Of a stretch of DNA of 64,000 nucleotides, positions 48,218-56,016 are shown piece after piece. Made by a program: the position numbers and the translations under genes. Numbering within the stretch: the first letter of the stretch is position 1; the number at the start of each line of letters is the position of its first letter. The DNA comes from Mycolicibacterium hassiacum DSM 44199 (GTDB lineage Bacteria > Actinomycetota > Actinomycetes > Mycobacteriales > Mycobacteriaceae). Below the pieces are notes generated by a model. The model was not told the origin of the DNA. It ran no database searches and saw only the letters and a list, made by a program, of their open reading frames with translations. Location of the stretch: positions 3,038,001-3,102,000 of the forward strand of contig NZ_LR026975.1 in NCBI RefSeq assembly GCF_900603025.1, read 5' to 3'.

Positions 48218-48802
48218 GTGTCCGCTGACGTTTCGCTCATCACAGACTCGGAGAACGAGCTAACGGCCGACTCTCCCCGAAACGACCTGATCCGGCGCCT
48301 GGAGGACCCGAAAACCGCCGCCGCGTTGGGTCAGCTTCTCGATCACGCCGAACTGGTGGCCTTCCTGGTCGACAGCATCGACGGCTTCGTGCGGCGCGCC
48401 GATGTGATCAGCGATTCGGTGGCCTCCGGTGTCGCCGAGGTCAAGCAACTGGCCGGCAGCAACGGTCAACGGCCTTGGCCCGCTGTCGATGTCGCCGCGC
48501 TCTCCGAGACCGTCGCCAGGCTGGGGGCGGCGGCGGCAGCCGCGGCCCCGGTGGTGGAGCGGCTGCTGAACTCACCGCTGACCGACCCGCAGACCGCCGA
48601 CACGCTGGCCCAACTCGGTGAGGCCGTGGTCGCCGGCCGCCAGGCCGCCGCGGCCGACCGGCGCGGGCCGAAGGGCATTTTCGCCCTCATGCGAGCGACC
48701 AAAGACCCTGACGTGGCGCGCGGGTTGGGGTTCATGATCCACATCGCCCGAGCTGTGGGCCGCTCACTGGGTCAGGACCCCCAGTCCGCGAGAAAGGAGT
48801 AG
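48218..48802 (+). CDS. hucM: DUF1641 protein, probable hydrogenase scaffold subunit HucM
   Basis: 194 residues, first gene of the rightward operon. The C-terminal part (GPKGIFALMRATKDPDVARG, then LGFMIHIARAVGRSLG) is the DUF1641 signature. The middle is Ala-rich helical (about 90-130) and could form a coiled coil. In M. smegmatis the Huc group 2a hydrogenase is assembled around a small helical protein, HucM, encoded directly before hucS; position and size here fit it, but I infer the identity from context. GTG 48218 is preceded by GGGAGGG at 5 nt. Confidence 0.7.
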   Translation: MSADVSLITDSENELTADSPRNDLIRRLEDPKTAAALGQLLDHAELVAFLVDSIDGFVRRADVISDSVASGVAEVKQLAGSNGQRPWPAVDVAALSETVARLGAAAAAAAPVVERLLNSPLTDPQTADTLAQLGEAVVAGRQAAAADRRGPKGIFALMRATKDPDVARGLGFMIHIARAVGRSLGQDPQSARKE

Positions 48803-48887
48803 GCGCCCCGACGCAGACCAGTCCGGGCCGGCCGTCCGACCGACCTGTGCCCCACCGACAACCCACTCACCACTCAACAGCCCACGT

Positions 48888-48902
48888 CCTGCTACCAGCA
48901 GG
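48888..48902 (+). other. Small hairpin before hucS
   Basis: CCTGCT, loop ACC, AGCAGG, ending 7 nt before the GAGAGGAG ribosome-binding region of hucS. It falls in the only long gap (121 nt) inside the operon. It could protect or separate the structural-subunit mRNA from hucM; this is a suggestion from position only. Confidence 0.3.
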
Positions 48903-48923
48903 CTTTGAGAGGAGTGTTCTTCT

Positions 48924-49895
48924 ATGGCGTCCGTGCTCTGGTTTCAGGGAGGCGCGTGTAGCGGCAACACCATGTCGTTCCTCAACGCCGAGGAGCCCAG
49001 TGTCGTCGATCTGATCGTCGATTTCGGCCTGGAGGTACTCTGGCACCCGTCGTTGGGCATGGAACTCGGCGACAACGCCCAGAAGCTGTTCTGGGACTGC
49101 GTCCGCGGTGAACGGCCGCTGGACATCTTCGTCTTCGAGGGCACCGTCATCGAGGCGCCCAACGGCACCGGCCGCATGGACATGTTCGCCGGGCGCCCGA
49201 TGAAGGACTGGGTCACCGACCTGTGCAACGCGGCGCAGATCGTCGTCGCGATCGGTGACTGTGCCTGCTGGGGCGGCATTCCGGCCACCGAGCCGAACCC
49301 GTCGCAGTCGACCGGTCTGCAGTTCCACAAGCGCAAGAAGGGCGGATTCCTCGGCCCGGGCTTCAAGTCCAAGATGGGCCTGCCGGTGATCAACATCCCG
49401 GGCTGCCCGGCGCACCCGGACTGGATCACCCAGATCATCGTCGCGCTGGCGACCGGCCGCGCCGGCGACATCACCCTCGACGAACTGCACCGGCCCGAAA
49501 CGTTCTTCAAGACCTTCACCCAGACCGGTTGCACCCGGGTGCAGTTCTTCGAGTACAAGCAGTCCACCCTGCAGTTCGGTGAGGGTACCCGTACCGGTTG
49601 CCTGTTCTACGAATTCGGCTGCCGGGGTCCGATGACCCACTCGCCGTGCAACCGCATCCTGTGGAACCGCCAGTCCTCCAAGACCCGCGCCGGCATGCCC
49701 TGCCTGGGCTGCACCGAACCGGAGTTCCCGCACTTCGATCTCGCGCCCGGCACGGTGTTCAAGACCCAGAAGGTCAGCGGCACCATCCCGAAGGAAGTGC
49801 CGGAGGGGACCGACCATCTCACCTACATGGCGCACGCCGCGGCCGCGCGGATCGCCGCGCCGCAGTGGGCCAAAGAGGACATGTTCGTCGTGTAG
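48924..49895 (+). CDS. hucS: [NiFe] hydrogenase small subunit, group 2a (Huc type)
   Basis: 323 residues. No Tat signal: the protein begins directly with VLWFQGGACSGNTMSF. Other cluster regions are VAIGDCACWGG (C113, C115), INIPGCPAHPDW (C161), TQTGCTRVQFF (C203), and C226, C233, C242, C260, C263. Stretches such as GTRTGCLFYEFGCRGPMTHS are nearly those of cyanobacterial HupS, marking group 2a. The usual N-terminal CxxC is CSGN here, so the proximal cluster lacks one Cys, in line with the three [3Fe-4S] clusters reported for M. smegmatis Huc. It passes electrons from HucL. Confidence 0.93.
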   Translation: MASVLWFQGGACSGNTMSFLNAEEPSVVDLIVDFGLEVLWHPSLGMELGDNAQKLFWDCVRGERPLDIFVFEGTVIEAPNGTGRMDMFAGRPMKDWVTDLCNAAQIVVAIGDCACWGGIPATEPNPSQSTGLQFHKRKKGGFLGPGFKSKMGLPVINIPGCPAHPDWITQIIVALATGRAGDITLDELHRPETFFKTFTQTGCTRVQFFEYKQSTLQFGEGTRTGCLFYEFGCRGPMTHSPCNRILWNRQSSKTRAGMPCLGCTEPEFPHFDLAPGTVFKTQKVSGTIPKEVPEGTDHLTYMAHAAAARIAAPQWAKEDMFVV

Positions 49896-49945
49896 CTCGC
49901 CTGCCCTTCGCCCCTTAAGCAGCCCACATTCGCGAAAGGATTCCC

Positions 49946-51553
49946 ATGACCACGATGGACTTGAACGTCAGCCCACTCGGGCGCGTCGAGGGCGACCTCG
50001 ACGTACGGGTGACCGTCGAGGACGGCGTCGTCACCTCCGCCTGGACCGAGGCCGCGATGTTCCGCGGCTTCGAGATCATCCTGCGCGGCAAGGACCCGCA
50101 GGCCGGTCTGGTGGTGACCCCGCGCATCTGCGGCATCTGCGGCGGTAGCCACCTGTACAAGTCGGCCTACGCGCTCGACACCGCGTGGCGTACGCACATG
50201 CCGCACAACGCGACGCTGATCCGCAACATCTGCCAGGCGTGCGAGACCCTGCAGTCGATCCCGCGCTACTTCTACGCGCTGTTCGCGATCGACCTGACCA
50301 ACAAGAACTACGCCAAGTCCAAGCTCTACGACGAGGCGGTCCGCCGGTTCGCCCCGTACGTCGGCACCAGCTACCAGAAGGGCGTGGTGCTGTCGAACAA
50401 ACCCGTTGAGGTGTATGCGATCTTCGGCGGGCAGTGGCCGCACTCCAGCTTCATGGTGCCCGGCGGCGTGATGTGCGCGCCGACGCTGGCCGACGTCACG
50501 CGCTCGATCGCGATCCTCGAGCACTGGAAGGACGAGTGGCTCGAAAAGCAGTGGCTCGGTTGCTCGATCGATCGCTGGCTGGAGAACAAGACCTGGGACG
50601 ACGTGCTGGCCTGGGTCGACGAGAACGAGTCGCAGTACAACAGCGACTGCGGATTCTTCATCCGCTACGCGCTCGACATCGGCCTGGACAAGTACGGCCA
50701 GGGCGTGGGCAACTACATCTCCACCGGCACCTACTTCGAACCGACGCTGTACGAGAACCCGACCATCGAGGGTCGCAACGCCGCGCTCATCGGCCGCGGC
50801 GGCATCTTCGCCGACGGCCAGTGGTACGAGTTCGACCAGGCCCGGGTCACCGAGGACATCACTCACTCCTTCTACCGGGGCACCGGGGCGTTGCATCCCT
50901 TCGAGGGTGAGACCAACCCGATCGACCCGGAGGAGGGCAAGAAGCAGGGCAAGTACAGCTGGGCCAAGTCGCCGCGCTACGACGTGCCCGGCAAGGGCTT
51001 CATCCCGCTGGAGACCGGACCGCTGGCCCGGCGGATGGCCGCCGGCGGGCCGAACGCCGCCGAACATCAGGACTACGACCCGTTGTTCGTCGACATCTAC
51101 AACAAGATCGGTCCGTCCGTGTTGGTGCGCCAGCTCGCCCGGGTGCACGAGGGTCCGAAGTACTACAAGTGGGTGATGGACTGGCTGAGCCGGCTCGATC
51201 TCAAGGAGAGCTTCTACAGCAAGCCGATCGAGCACGCCGAGGGCAAGGGGTTCGGCTCCACCGAGGCGGCCCGGGGCGCGCTGTCCGACTGGATCGTCAT
51301 CGAGGACGGCAAGATCGCCAACTATCAGGTGATCACCCCGACCGCGTGGAACATCGGCCCGCGCGACGCCTCCGAGCAGCTCGGCCCGATCGAGAAGGCC
51401 CTGGTCGGTGCCCCGATCGTGGATCCGGAGGATCCGGTCGAGCTCGGGCACGTGGCGCGCAGCTTCGACTCCTGCCTGGTGTGCACCGTGCATGCCTATG
51501 ACGGGAAGACCGGCAAGGAGCTGTCGAAGTTCGTGATCAACGGAATGGTGTGA
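49946..51553 (+). CDS. hucL: [NiFe] hydrogenase large subunit, group 2a (Huc type)
   Basis: 535 residues holding the NiFe(CN)2CO centre that oxidises H2. L1 motif RICGICGGSH (C62, C65), N-terminal RVEGDLDV (E15), L2 motif DSCLVCTVH (C510, C513, H516). The 19 residues after H516 are the C-terminal peptide removed by the maturation protease once nickel is in place. AAAGGA precedes the ATG. Its stop overlaps the protease gene (GTGA). Group 2a enzymes of mycobacteria oxidise atmospheric H2 and feed the menaquinone pool. Confidence 0.95.
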   Translation: MTTMDLNVSPLGRVEGDLDVRVTVEDGVVTSAWTEAAMFRGFEIILRGKDPQAGLVVTPRICGICGGSHLYKSAYALDTAWRTHMPHNATLIRNICQACETLQSIPRYFYALFAIDLTNKNYAKSKLYDEAVRRFAPYVGTSYQKGVVLSNKPVEVYAIFGGQWPHSSFMVPGGVMCAPTLADVTRSIAILEHWKDEWLEKQWLGCSIDRWLENKTWDDVLAWVDENESQYNSDCGFFIRYALDIGLDKYGQGVGNYISTGTYFEPTLYENPTIEGRNAALIGRGGIFADGQWYEFDQARVTEDITHSFYRGTGALHPFEGETNPIDPEEGKKQGKYSWAKSPRYDVPGKGFIPLETGPLARRMAAGGPNAAEHQDYDPLFVDIYNKIGPSVLVRQLARVHEGPKYYKWVMDWLSRLDLKESFYSKPIEHAEGKGFGSTEAARGALSDWIVIEDGKIANYQVITPTAWNIGPRDASEQLGPIEKALVGAPIVDPEDPVELGHVARSFDSCLVCTVHAYDGKTGKELSKFVINGMV

Positions 51554-52404
51554 TCCCGACGTCCGCAACCTCCAACGACACAGCACGCACCGCATCCTCC
51601 GACGCGGTGCTGGATCCGCCCGGGTGTGCGCTGCTGATCGTCGGGTGCGGAAACCTGCTGCGAGGCGACGACGGTGTCGGGCCGGTGCTGGTGCGCCACC
51701 TGTTCGACCGCGGGATGCCCGACCCCGTCCGCCTGGCCGATGGCGGCACCGCCGGCATGGATGTCGCGTTCAAGATGCGCGGCGCCGAGCGGGTCGTCAT
51801 CGTCGACGCCTCCTCCACCGGCGCCGCGCCGGGCACCGTCTATCGGGTGCCCGGCGCGGAGTTGGCGCAACTGCCGCCGCTGCAGGGTCTGCACTCCCAC
51901 TCGTTCCGGTGGGACCACGCGATCGCATTCGCCCGGTGGGCGCTGGCCGACGAGTGCCCGAGCGACATCACGGTGTTTCTCATCGAGGCCGCCGACATGA
52001 CGCTCGGTGCGGACCTCTCACCGGCGGTCGCCGCGGCGATGGAGCAGGTGATCGAGATACTCGAGACCGAGTTCATCGGCCCGCTGCGGCCGAAACCCCC
52101 TTCCGACCCCGACGAGTTGACGGTGCAGTTCACCGCCGACGGCTACCTGCGACTGGGTGCGGCGCTGGCCGCCGCCCACTTCCCCGCCGACGCCGCCGTC
52201 GCTCGCAAACAGGACGACGAGCTGTGGCTGCTGCCGTTGCGCGGGCCGCGCAACGGCGGACTGCTGCTCAAACAGCGCAACCCGGCCGGCGACCGGGCGG
52301 TGCTGGTGCGCGAGGTGCTCGACGACGAGATCCCCGTCGGTGAGCGGCCCGCGGTGTGGGACGCCGATCACGGCGCGTTGCGTATCCCGCTGGAGCAGAA
52401 GTGA
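51550..52404 (+). CDS. hucD: Hydrogenase maturation protease with C-terminal extension
   Basis: 284 residues, unusually long. Residues about 18-175 are the HyaD/HupD-type endopeptidase: IVGCGNLLRGDDGVGP (nickel-sensing Asp/Glu), VVIVDASSTG, and the His region LHSHSFRWDH. From about 178 a second segment of about 105 residues follows (DELTVQFTADGYLRLGAALA, then ELWLLPLRGPRNGGLLLKQR and VWDADHGALRIPLEQK), absent from classical proteases of about 160 residues. It starts by GTGA overlap with hucL and ends by GTGA with the next gene. The extension's role is unknown; symbol by analogy. Confidence 0.85.
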   Translation: MIPTSATSNDTARTASSDAVLDPPGCALLIVGCGNLLRGDDGVGPVLVRHLFDRGMPDPVRLADGGTAGMDVAFKMRGAERVVIVDASSTGAAPGTVYRVPGAELAQLPPLQGLHSHSFRWDHAIAFARWALADECPSDITVFLIEAADMTLGADLSPAVAAAMEQVIEILETEFIGPLRPKPPSDPDELTVQFTADGYLRLGAALAAAHFPADAAVARKQDDELWLLPLRGPRNGGLLLKQRNPAGDRAVLVREVLDDEIPVGERPAVWDADHGALRIPLEQK

Positions 52405-52631
52405 CGATCGTGGCCGATGACCGCGAAACCAGCGCCGACGAGGCATTCAGCGTCGAAACCGTCGTCGTCGAGGAACGCGGCCAGTGGGCGGTGGACATCG
52501 TCGTCGTGTTCGCCGACGGCATCGTCCGCAAGCGCATCGAGACCTACCACACCAGAAACCTCGCCGAGATCGCGGCGAAGCTGATCAGACGCGCCGCCGA
52601 ACGCGATATCAAAGGACCCCTCAATGGCTGA
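52401..52631 (+). CDS. 76-residue protein of the huc operon
   Basis: A small acidic-to-basic protein (FSVETVVVEERGQWAVDIVV; IVRKRIETYHTRNLAEIAAK). It is predicted as a beta hairpin plus a C-terminal helix, with no Cys and no signal peptide. GTG 52401 overlaps the protease stop (GTGA), and its stop overlaps the TPR gene start by 8 nt. I do not recognise the family. Its fixed place between structural/protease and electron-transfer genes suggests an assembly or adaptor role. Confidence 0.75.
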   Translation: MTIVADDRETSADEAFSVETVVVEERGQWAVDIVVVFADGIVRKRIETYHTRNLAEIAAKLIRRAAERDIKGPLNG

Positions 52632-53928
52632 AGCACTGCAGGTATCCGCATCGGAGCAACCCGTGGGTTCGGGCCCGGTGGGCACGAAGGTGCCACGCCC
52701 GCAATCGCTGGGTGTCTTTCCGCTGCCGCTCGGGTATCTGCTGATCCCGGGCGGGCCCGACACCGACGCTGCGCGCACCGCGCTGCTCGCGGGACGGCTG
52801 CCCGACCACTGGCCGCCCACGCTGCGCGCCCACCAGCTGGCGCTGGCCGGTGACCGCGACGCGGCCGTCGCCGAGCTGGCGCGGCACACCGACCCGGTCA
52901 GCCGCTACAACCGCTTCGTGCTCGACCCCGACGCCGCCGAGCCGGACGAACTGCGCTCGGCGCTCGGCGAATTCGGTGTGCTGGTGGACGTGGTGCTGTT
53001 CACCCTCGGCCGCACCGACACCCTCCCCGCGCCCGACGGTCTCGATGGGGAGCTCGCGGCGGCGGTGCTGGCCGCCCAGGCCAGTGCCGCGCTCGCCGAC
53101 GGCGAACCGGCCACCGCGATCGAGTTGCTGGACAAGGCCGCCGCGGCGGCCGGGTCGATCTCCAAGCCGATGGCCGGCACCCTGCTGGCCGGGGCCGCCG
53201 AGATCAGCCGCAACACCGGCGGCGCCGACGCCGTGTTCCGGCTGCAGAACGCGCTGGCCGCGCTCGACGACGCCGACGGTCTTGGGCTGACCCGCGCCGA
53301 GGTGCACCTGTGCCTGGCCGGTGCCCTGCATGAACAGGCCGAGCAGCAGCCGCATCTACTGAGTGCTGCTGTGCCGCACTACCATTCGGTGCTGCAGCTG
53401 ATCAAGCGGGAGGACGCTCCGGAAACCTGGGCCGCCGCGCACGCCGGGTTGGCCACCGCGTATCTGACCATGCCGATGGTCGAGGCCTCCAGCCAGCTGC
53501 GACTGGGCATCGCCGCGCAGTCGCTGCGTCAGGCGCTGACCGTCTACACCCGCGAGACCCATCCGCGGGAATGGGCGAGCGTGCAATTGAACCTGGCCAA
53601 CTCGCTGGTGTACTCGCCCAGCAAGCACCGCCGGGAGAACCTGGTCGAGGCCGCCGAGATCTACGAGGCCGTGTTGCAGACCCGCGACCGGGCCACCGAC
53701 CCGCTGGGCCGGGCCCGGGTGCTGGCCAACCAGGGCAACGTGCTGGCCCACCTCGGCATGTTCGAGGACGCCAAGGCCAAGTTGTACGAGTCCAGGTTCC
53801 TGTTCGAGGAACTCGGCGACACCGACTCGATGCTCGCCGTGCGCGGTGTGCTCGACGAGATCGCGCGCCAGCGCGCGCATTCCACCACGGACGAGGCAGG
53901 AGGTGACGATGTCGACAGCGGTGTCTGA
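52624..53928 (+). CDS. TPR-repeat protein of the huc operon
   Basis: 434 residues, soluble, mostly helical pairs. TPR-like consensus is seen in YLTMPMVEASSQLRLGIAAQ, SVQLNLANSLVYSPSKHRRE and RARVLANQGNVLAHLGMFED; the N-terminal 150 residues are Ala/Leu-rich helices of less clear repeat. Such a scaffold would hold partners, here probably the NifU-Rieske or hydrogenase subunits. It overlaps the preceding gene by 8 nt and the next by 20 nt. Function unproven. Confidence 0.8.
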   Translation: MAEALQVSASEQPVGSGPVGTKVPRPQSLGVFPLPLGYLLIPGGPDTDAARTALLAGRLPDHWPPTLRAHQLALAGDRDAAVAELARHTDPVSRYNRFVLDPDAAEPDELRSALGEFGVLVDVVLFTLGRTDTLPAPDGLDGELAAAVLAAQASAALADGEPATAIELLDKAAAAAGSISKPMAGTLLAGAAEISRNTGGADAVFRLQNALAALDDADGLGLTRAEVHLCLAGALHEQAEQQPHLLSAAVPHYHSVLQLIKREDAPETWAAAHAGLATAYLTMPMVEASSQLRLGIAAQSLRQALTVYTRETHPREWASVQLNLANSLVYSPSKHRRENLVEAAEIYEAVLQTRDRATDPLGRARVLANQGNVLAHLGMFEDAKAKLYESRFLFEELGDTDSMLAVRGVLDEIARQRAHSTTDEAGGDDVDSGV

Positions 53929-54823
53929 CCCGGTCGCCCAGCAACCCGCCGAGCCGTCATTCGAGGAACTGGCCCAGCGCGTCGACAACGCCGTCGCGGC
54001 GATGGCGCAGCTGGAACCGAAGGCGCGCGAGGTCGCCCAGGAGCTCAAGGACGCGATCGAGGCCATCCATCGCGCCGGGCTGGTGACGATCGTGCGGCGG
54101 ATGCGCGCCGACGACGGCGCGCGCCCGGTGCTGTTCGATCTCGTCGACGATCCGGTGGTGCGGCTGCTGCTGTCGCTGCACGGCATCATCCGGCCCGATC
54201 CGGTAACCGAGGCCAACCGGGTGCTGCAGCAGGTCCGCCCGCAACTGCACGACCACGGCGGCGACGTCACGCTGGTGCGGATCGAGGACGGCACCGCGTA
54301 CGTGCGGCTGCACGGCGCCTGCGACGGCTGCTCGATGTCGTCGGTGACGCTGCGCAACCTGGTGGAGTCCGCGCTGGTGGAGAACGTCGCCGCGGTCAGC
54401 GCGGTCGAGGTGCTGCCCAATGAGCCCGAACCCACCCTGATCGCCCCGGAGTCGCTGTTCGCGCCGCGGCTGGGCAACAGGGACGGTCGGGACGGCTGGG
54501 TGCGCGCCGGCAGGACGACCGATGTGCCCGCCAGCGGGTTGACCACGGTGTCGGTCACCTCGCCCGCGTCCGGACAGGAGCTCGGTGTGCTGGTCGTCAA
54601 CGTCGCCGACCGGCTCACCGCTTACCGCAACGAATGCGCCCATGAGGCACTGCCCCTCGACGGGGCCGTGCTCGACGTCGACAACGGCACCCTCACCTGC
54701 CCGTGGCACGGCTTCTGCTACGACGCCACCAACGGCGAGTGCCTCAGCGCGCCGGGCGCCCAATTGGAACAACTGCCGCTGCGGGTGGAGGGCGACGACA
54801 TCTGGGTGCGGGTGGATCGATGA
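53909..54823 (+). CDS. NifU-like/Rieske fusion protein, probable electron relay or cluster carrier
   Basis: 304 residues. An N-terminal helical region (about 15-90) is followed by a NifU C-terminal-type domain, HDHGGDVTLVRIEDGTAYVR with GACDGCSMSSVTL (CxxC, about residues 132-135), and then a Rieske domain, NECAHEALPL and CPWHGFCYD (C/H, C/H ligands, about 246-272). A perfect AGGAGGTGA precedes the ATG, the strongest ribosome site in the operon. It is a candidate for taking electrons from HucS to the respiratory chain, or for cluster delivery. A putative Fe-S relay called HucE is described for M. smegmatis Huc; this may be its counterpart. Confidence 0.88.
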   Translation: MSTAVSDPVAQQPAEPSFEELAQRVDNAVAAMAQLEPKAREVAQELKDAIEAIHRAGLVTIVRRMRADDGARPVLFDLVDDPVVRLLLSLHGIIRPDPVTEANRVLQQVRPQLHDHGGDVTLVRIEDGTAYVRLHGACDGCSMSSVTLRNLVESALVENVAAVSAVEVLPNEPEPTLIAPESLFAPRLGNRDGRDGWVRAGRTTDVPASGLTTVSVTSPASGQELGVLVVNVADRLTAYRNECAHEALPLDGAVLDVDNGTLTCPWHGFCYDATNGECLSAPGAQLEQLPLRVEGDDIWVRVDR

Positions 54824-56016
54824 CCAGTCTCACCGTCCGGATGGGCCGCGCCGCGGCGGCCCCCGACCCGGCCGTCGACCTCACCGGGGGCTGGGCACCC
54901 CAGACCTGGCTGGGCGCTCCGGCACCCGGTGGGCTGGCGCTGCCGTCGGCCACCCCGACGCGGGCCTGGATGTACTCCCCGCGCGGTGTGTACTTCGACG
55001 ACCGGTATCTGGTGGTCGCCGACTCGGGCAACCACCGGGTGCTGGCCTGGCACGGCCTGCCCGACCGGGACAGCCAACCCGCCGACGTCGTCCTCGGCCA
55101 GCCCGACGACACCACCGAGGGCCGGGCCGCCGGCGGGCGCGGCCCCGAGAACGGGATGAACCTGCCGACCGGCGTGCTCGTCCACGACGGTCGGCTGATC
55201 GTCGCCGACGCCTGGCACCACCGCATCCTGGTGTGGCACACGGTTCCCGAAACCGATTGGTGTCCACCGGATCTGGTGCTCGGCCAGCCCGACTTCGGCG
55301 CGGTCGAACCGAACGCCGGCACCGAGTGTTCGGCGGCCACGTTCTACTGGCCGTTCGGGGTGGCAATCATCGGATCGGTGTTCTGGGTGGCCGACACCGG
55401 CAACCGCCGGGTGCTCGGCTGGCGCGGCGGGCTTCCCGAGCCGGGACGGCCCGCCGACATCGTCCTGGGCCAGCCGGATTCGGCCAGCCGCGAGGAGAAC
55501 CGCGGGGAGTCGGTCGGCCCGGCCAGCTTCCGCTGGCCGCACGCGATCACCGGCCACGAGGGTCTGCTGTTGGTCGCCGATGCGGGCGACCACCGGGTGC
55601 TGGGCTGGACCCCGCCGCCCGACGGCGATCGGCCCGCCGACAGGCTGCTGGGGCAACCGGATTTCCACACCGCCGGCGAATGGCCCTACGGTCCGCAGCG
55701 CGGGGACCGGTTCCGGTTCCCGTACGCGGCGAGCATGGACGCCGCCGGTGATTCCACCCGGCTCGCGGTGGCCGACACCGCGAACAACCGGGTGCTGGTG
55801 TGGGACGGCGATATCTGGACCGGCGACGACGCGTGGGACGGCCGTGCCGCCGATCACGTGCTAGCCCAGCCGGGCTTCGCAGACAACGGGGAGAACCGCT
55901 GGAGTGCCGTCACCCCCGACAGCCTGTGCTGGCCCTACGGGATCTGGCTGCACGGCGACCGGTTGGCGGTGGCCGACTCCGGCAACAACCGGGTGATGAT
56001 CTGGCGGCGAACATGA
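54820..56016 (+). CDS. NHL-repeat six-bladed beta-propeller protein
   Basis: 398 residues without signal peptide. Six repeats end in the same strand motif: [65 protein letters not shown] and [13 protein letters not shown]; each is followed by a PADxVLGQPDF-like loop. This is a complete NHL propeller, presumably cytosolic because the hydrogenase has no export signal. It probably mediates protein contacts. It starts and ends with ATGA overlaps. Confidence 0.92.
   Translation: MTSLTVRMGRAAAAPDPAVDLTGGWAPQTWLGAPAPGGLALPSATPTRAWMYSPRGVYFDDRYLVVADSGNHRVLAWHGLPDRDSQPADVVLGQPDDTTEGRAAGGRGPENGMNLPTGVLVHDGRLIVADAWHHRILVWHTVPETDWCPPDLVLGQPDFGAVEPNAGTECSAATFYWPFGVAIIGSVFWVADTGNRRVLGWRGGLPEPGRPADIVLGQPDSASREENRGESVGPASFRWPHAITGHEGLLLVADAGDHRVLGWTPPPDGDRPADRLLGQPDFHTAGEWPYGPQRGDRFRFPYAASMDAAGDSTRLAVADTANNRVLVWDGDIWTGDDAWDGRAADHVLAQPGFADNGENRWSAVTPDSLCWPYGIWLHGDRLAVADSGNNRVMIWRRT

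Noticed and set aside
53909..54823. NifU-Rieske protein as part of nitrogen fixation
   Set aside because: No nif gene is present and the gene is embedded by overlaps in the hydrogenase operon.
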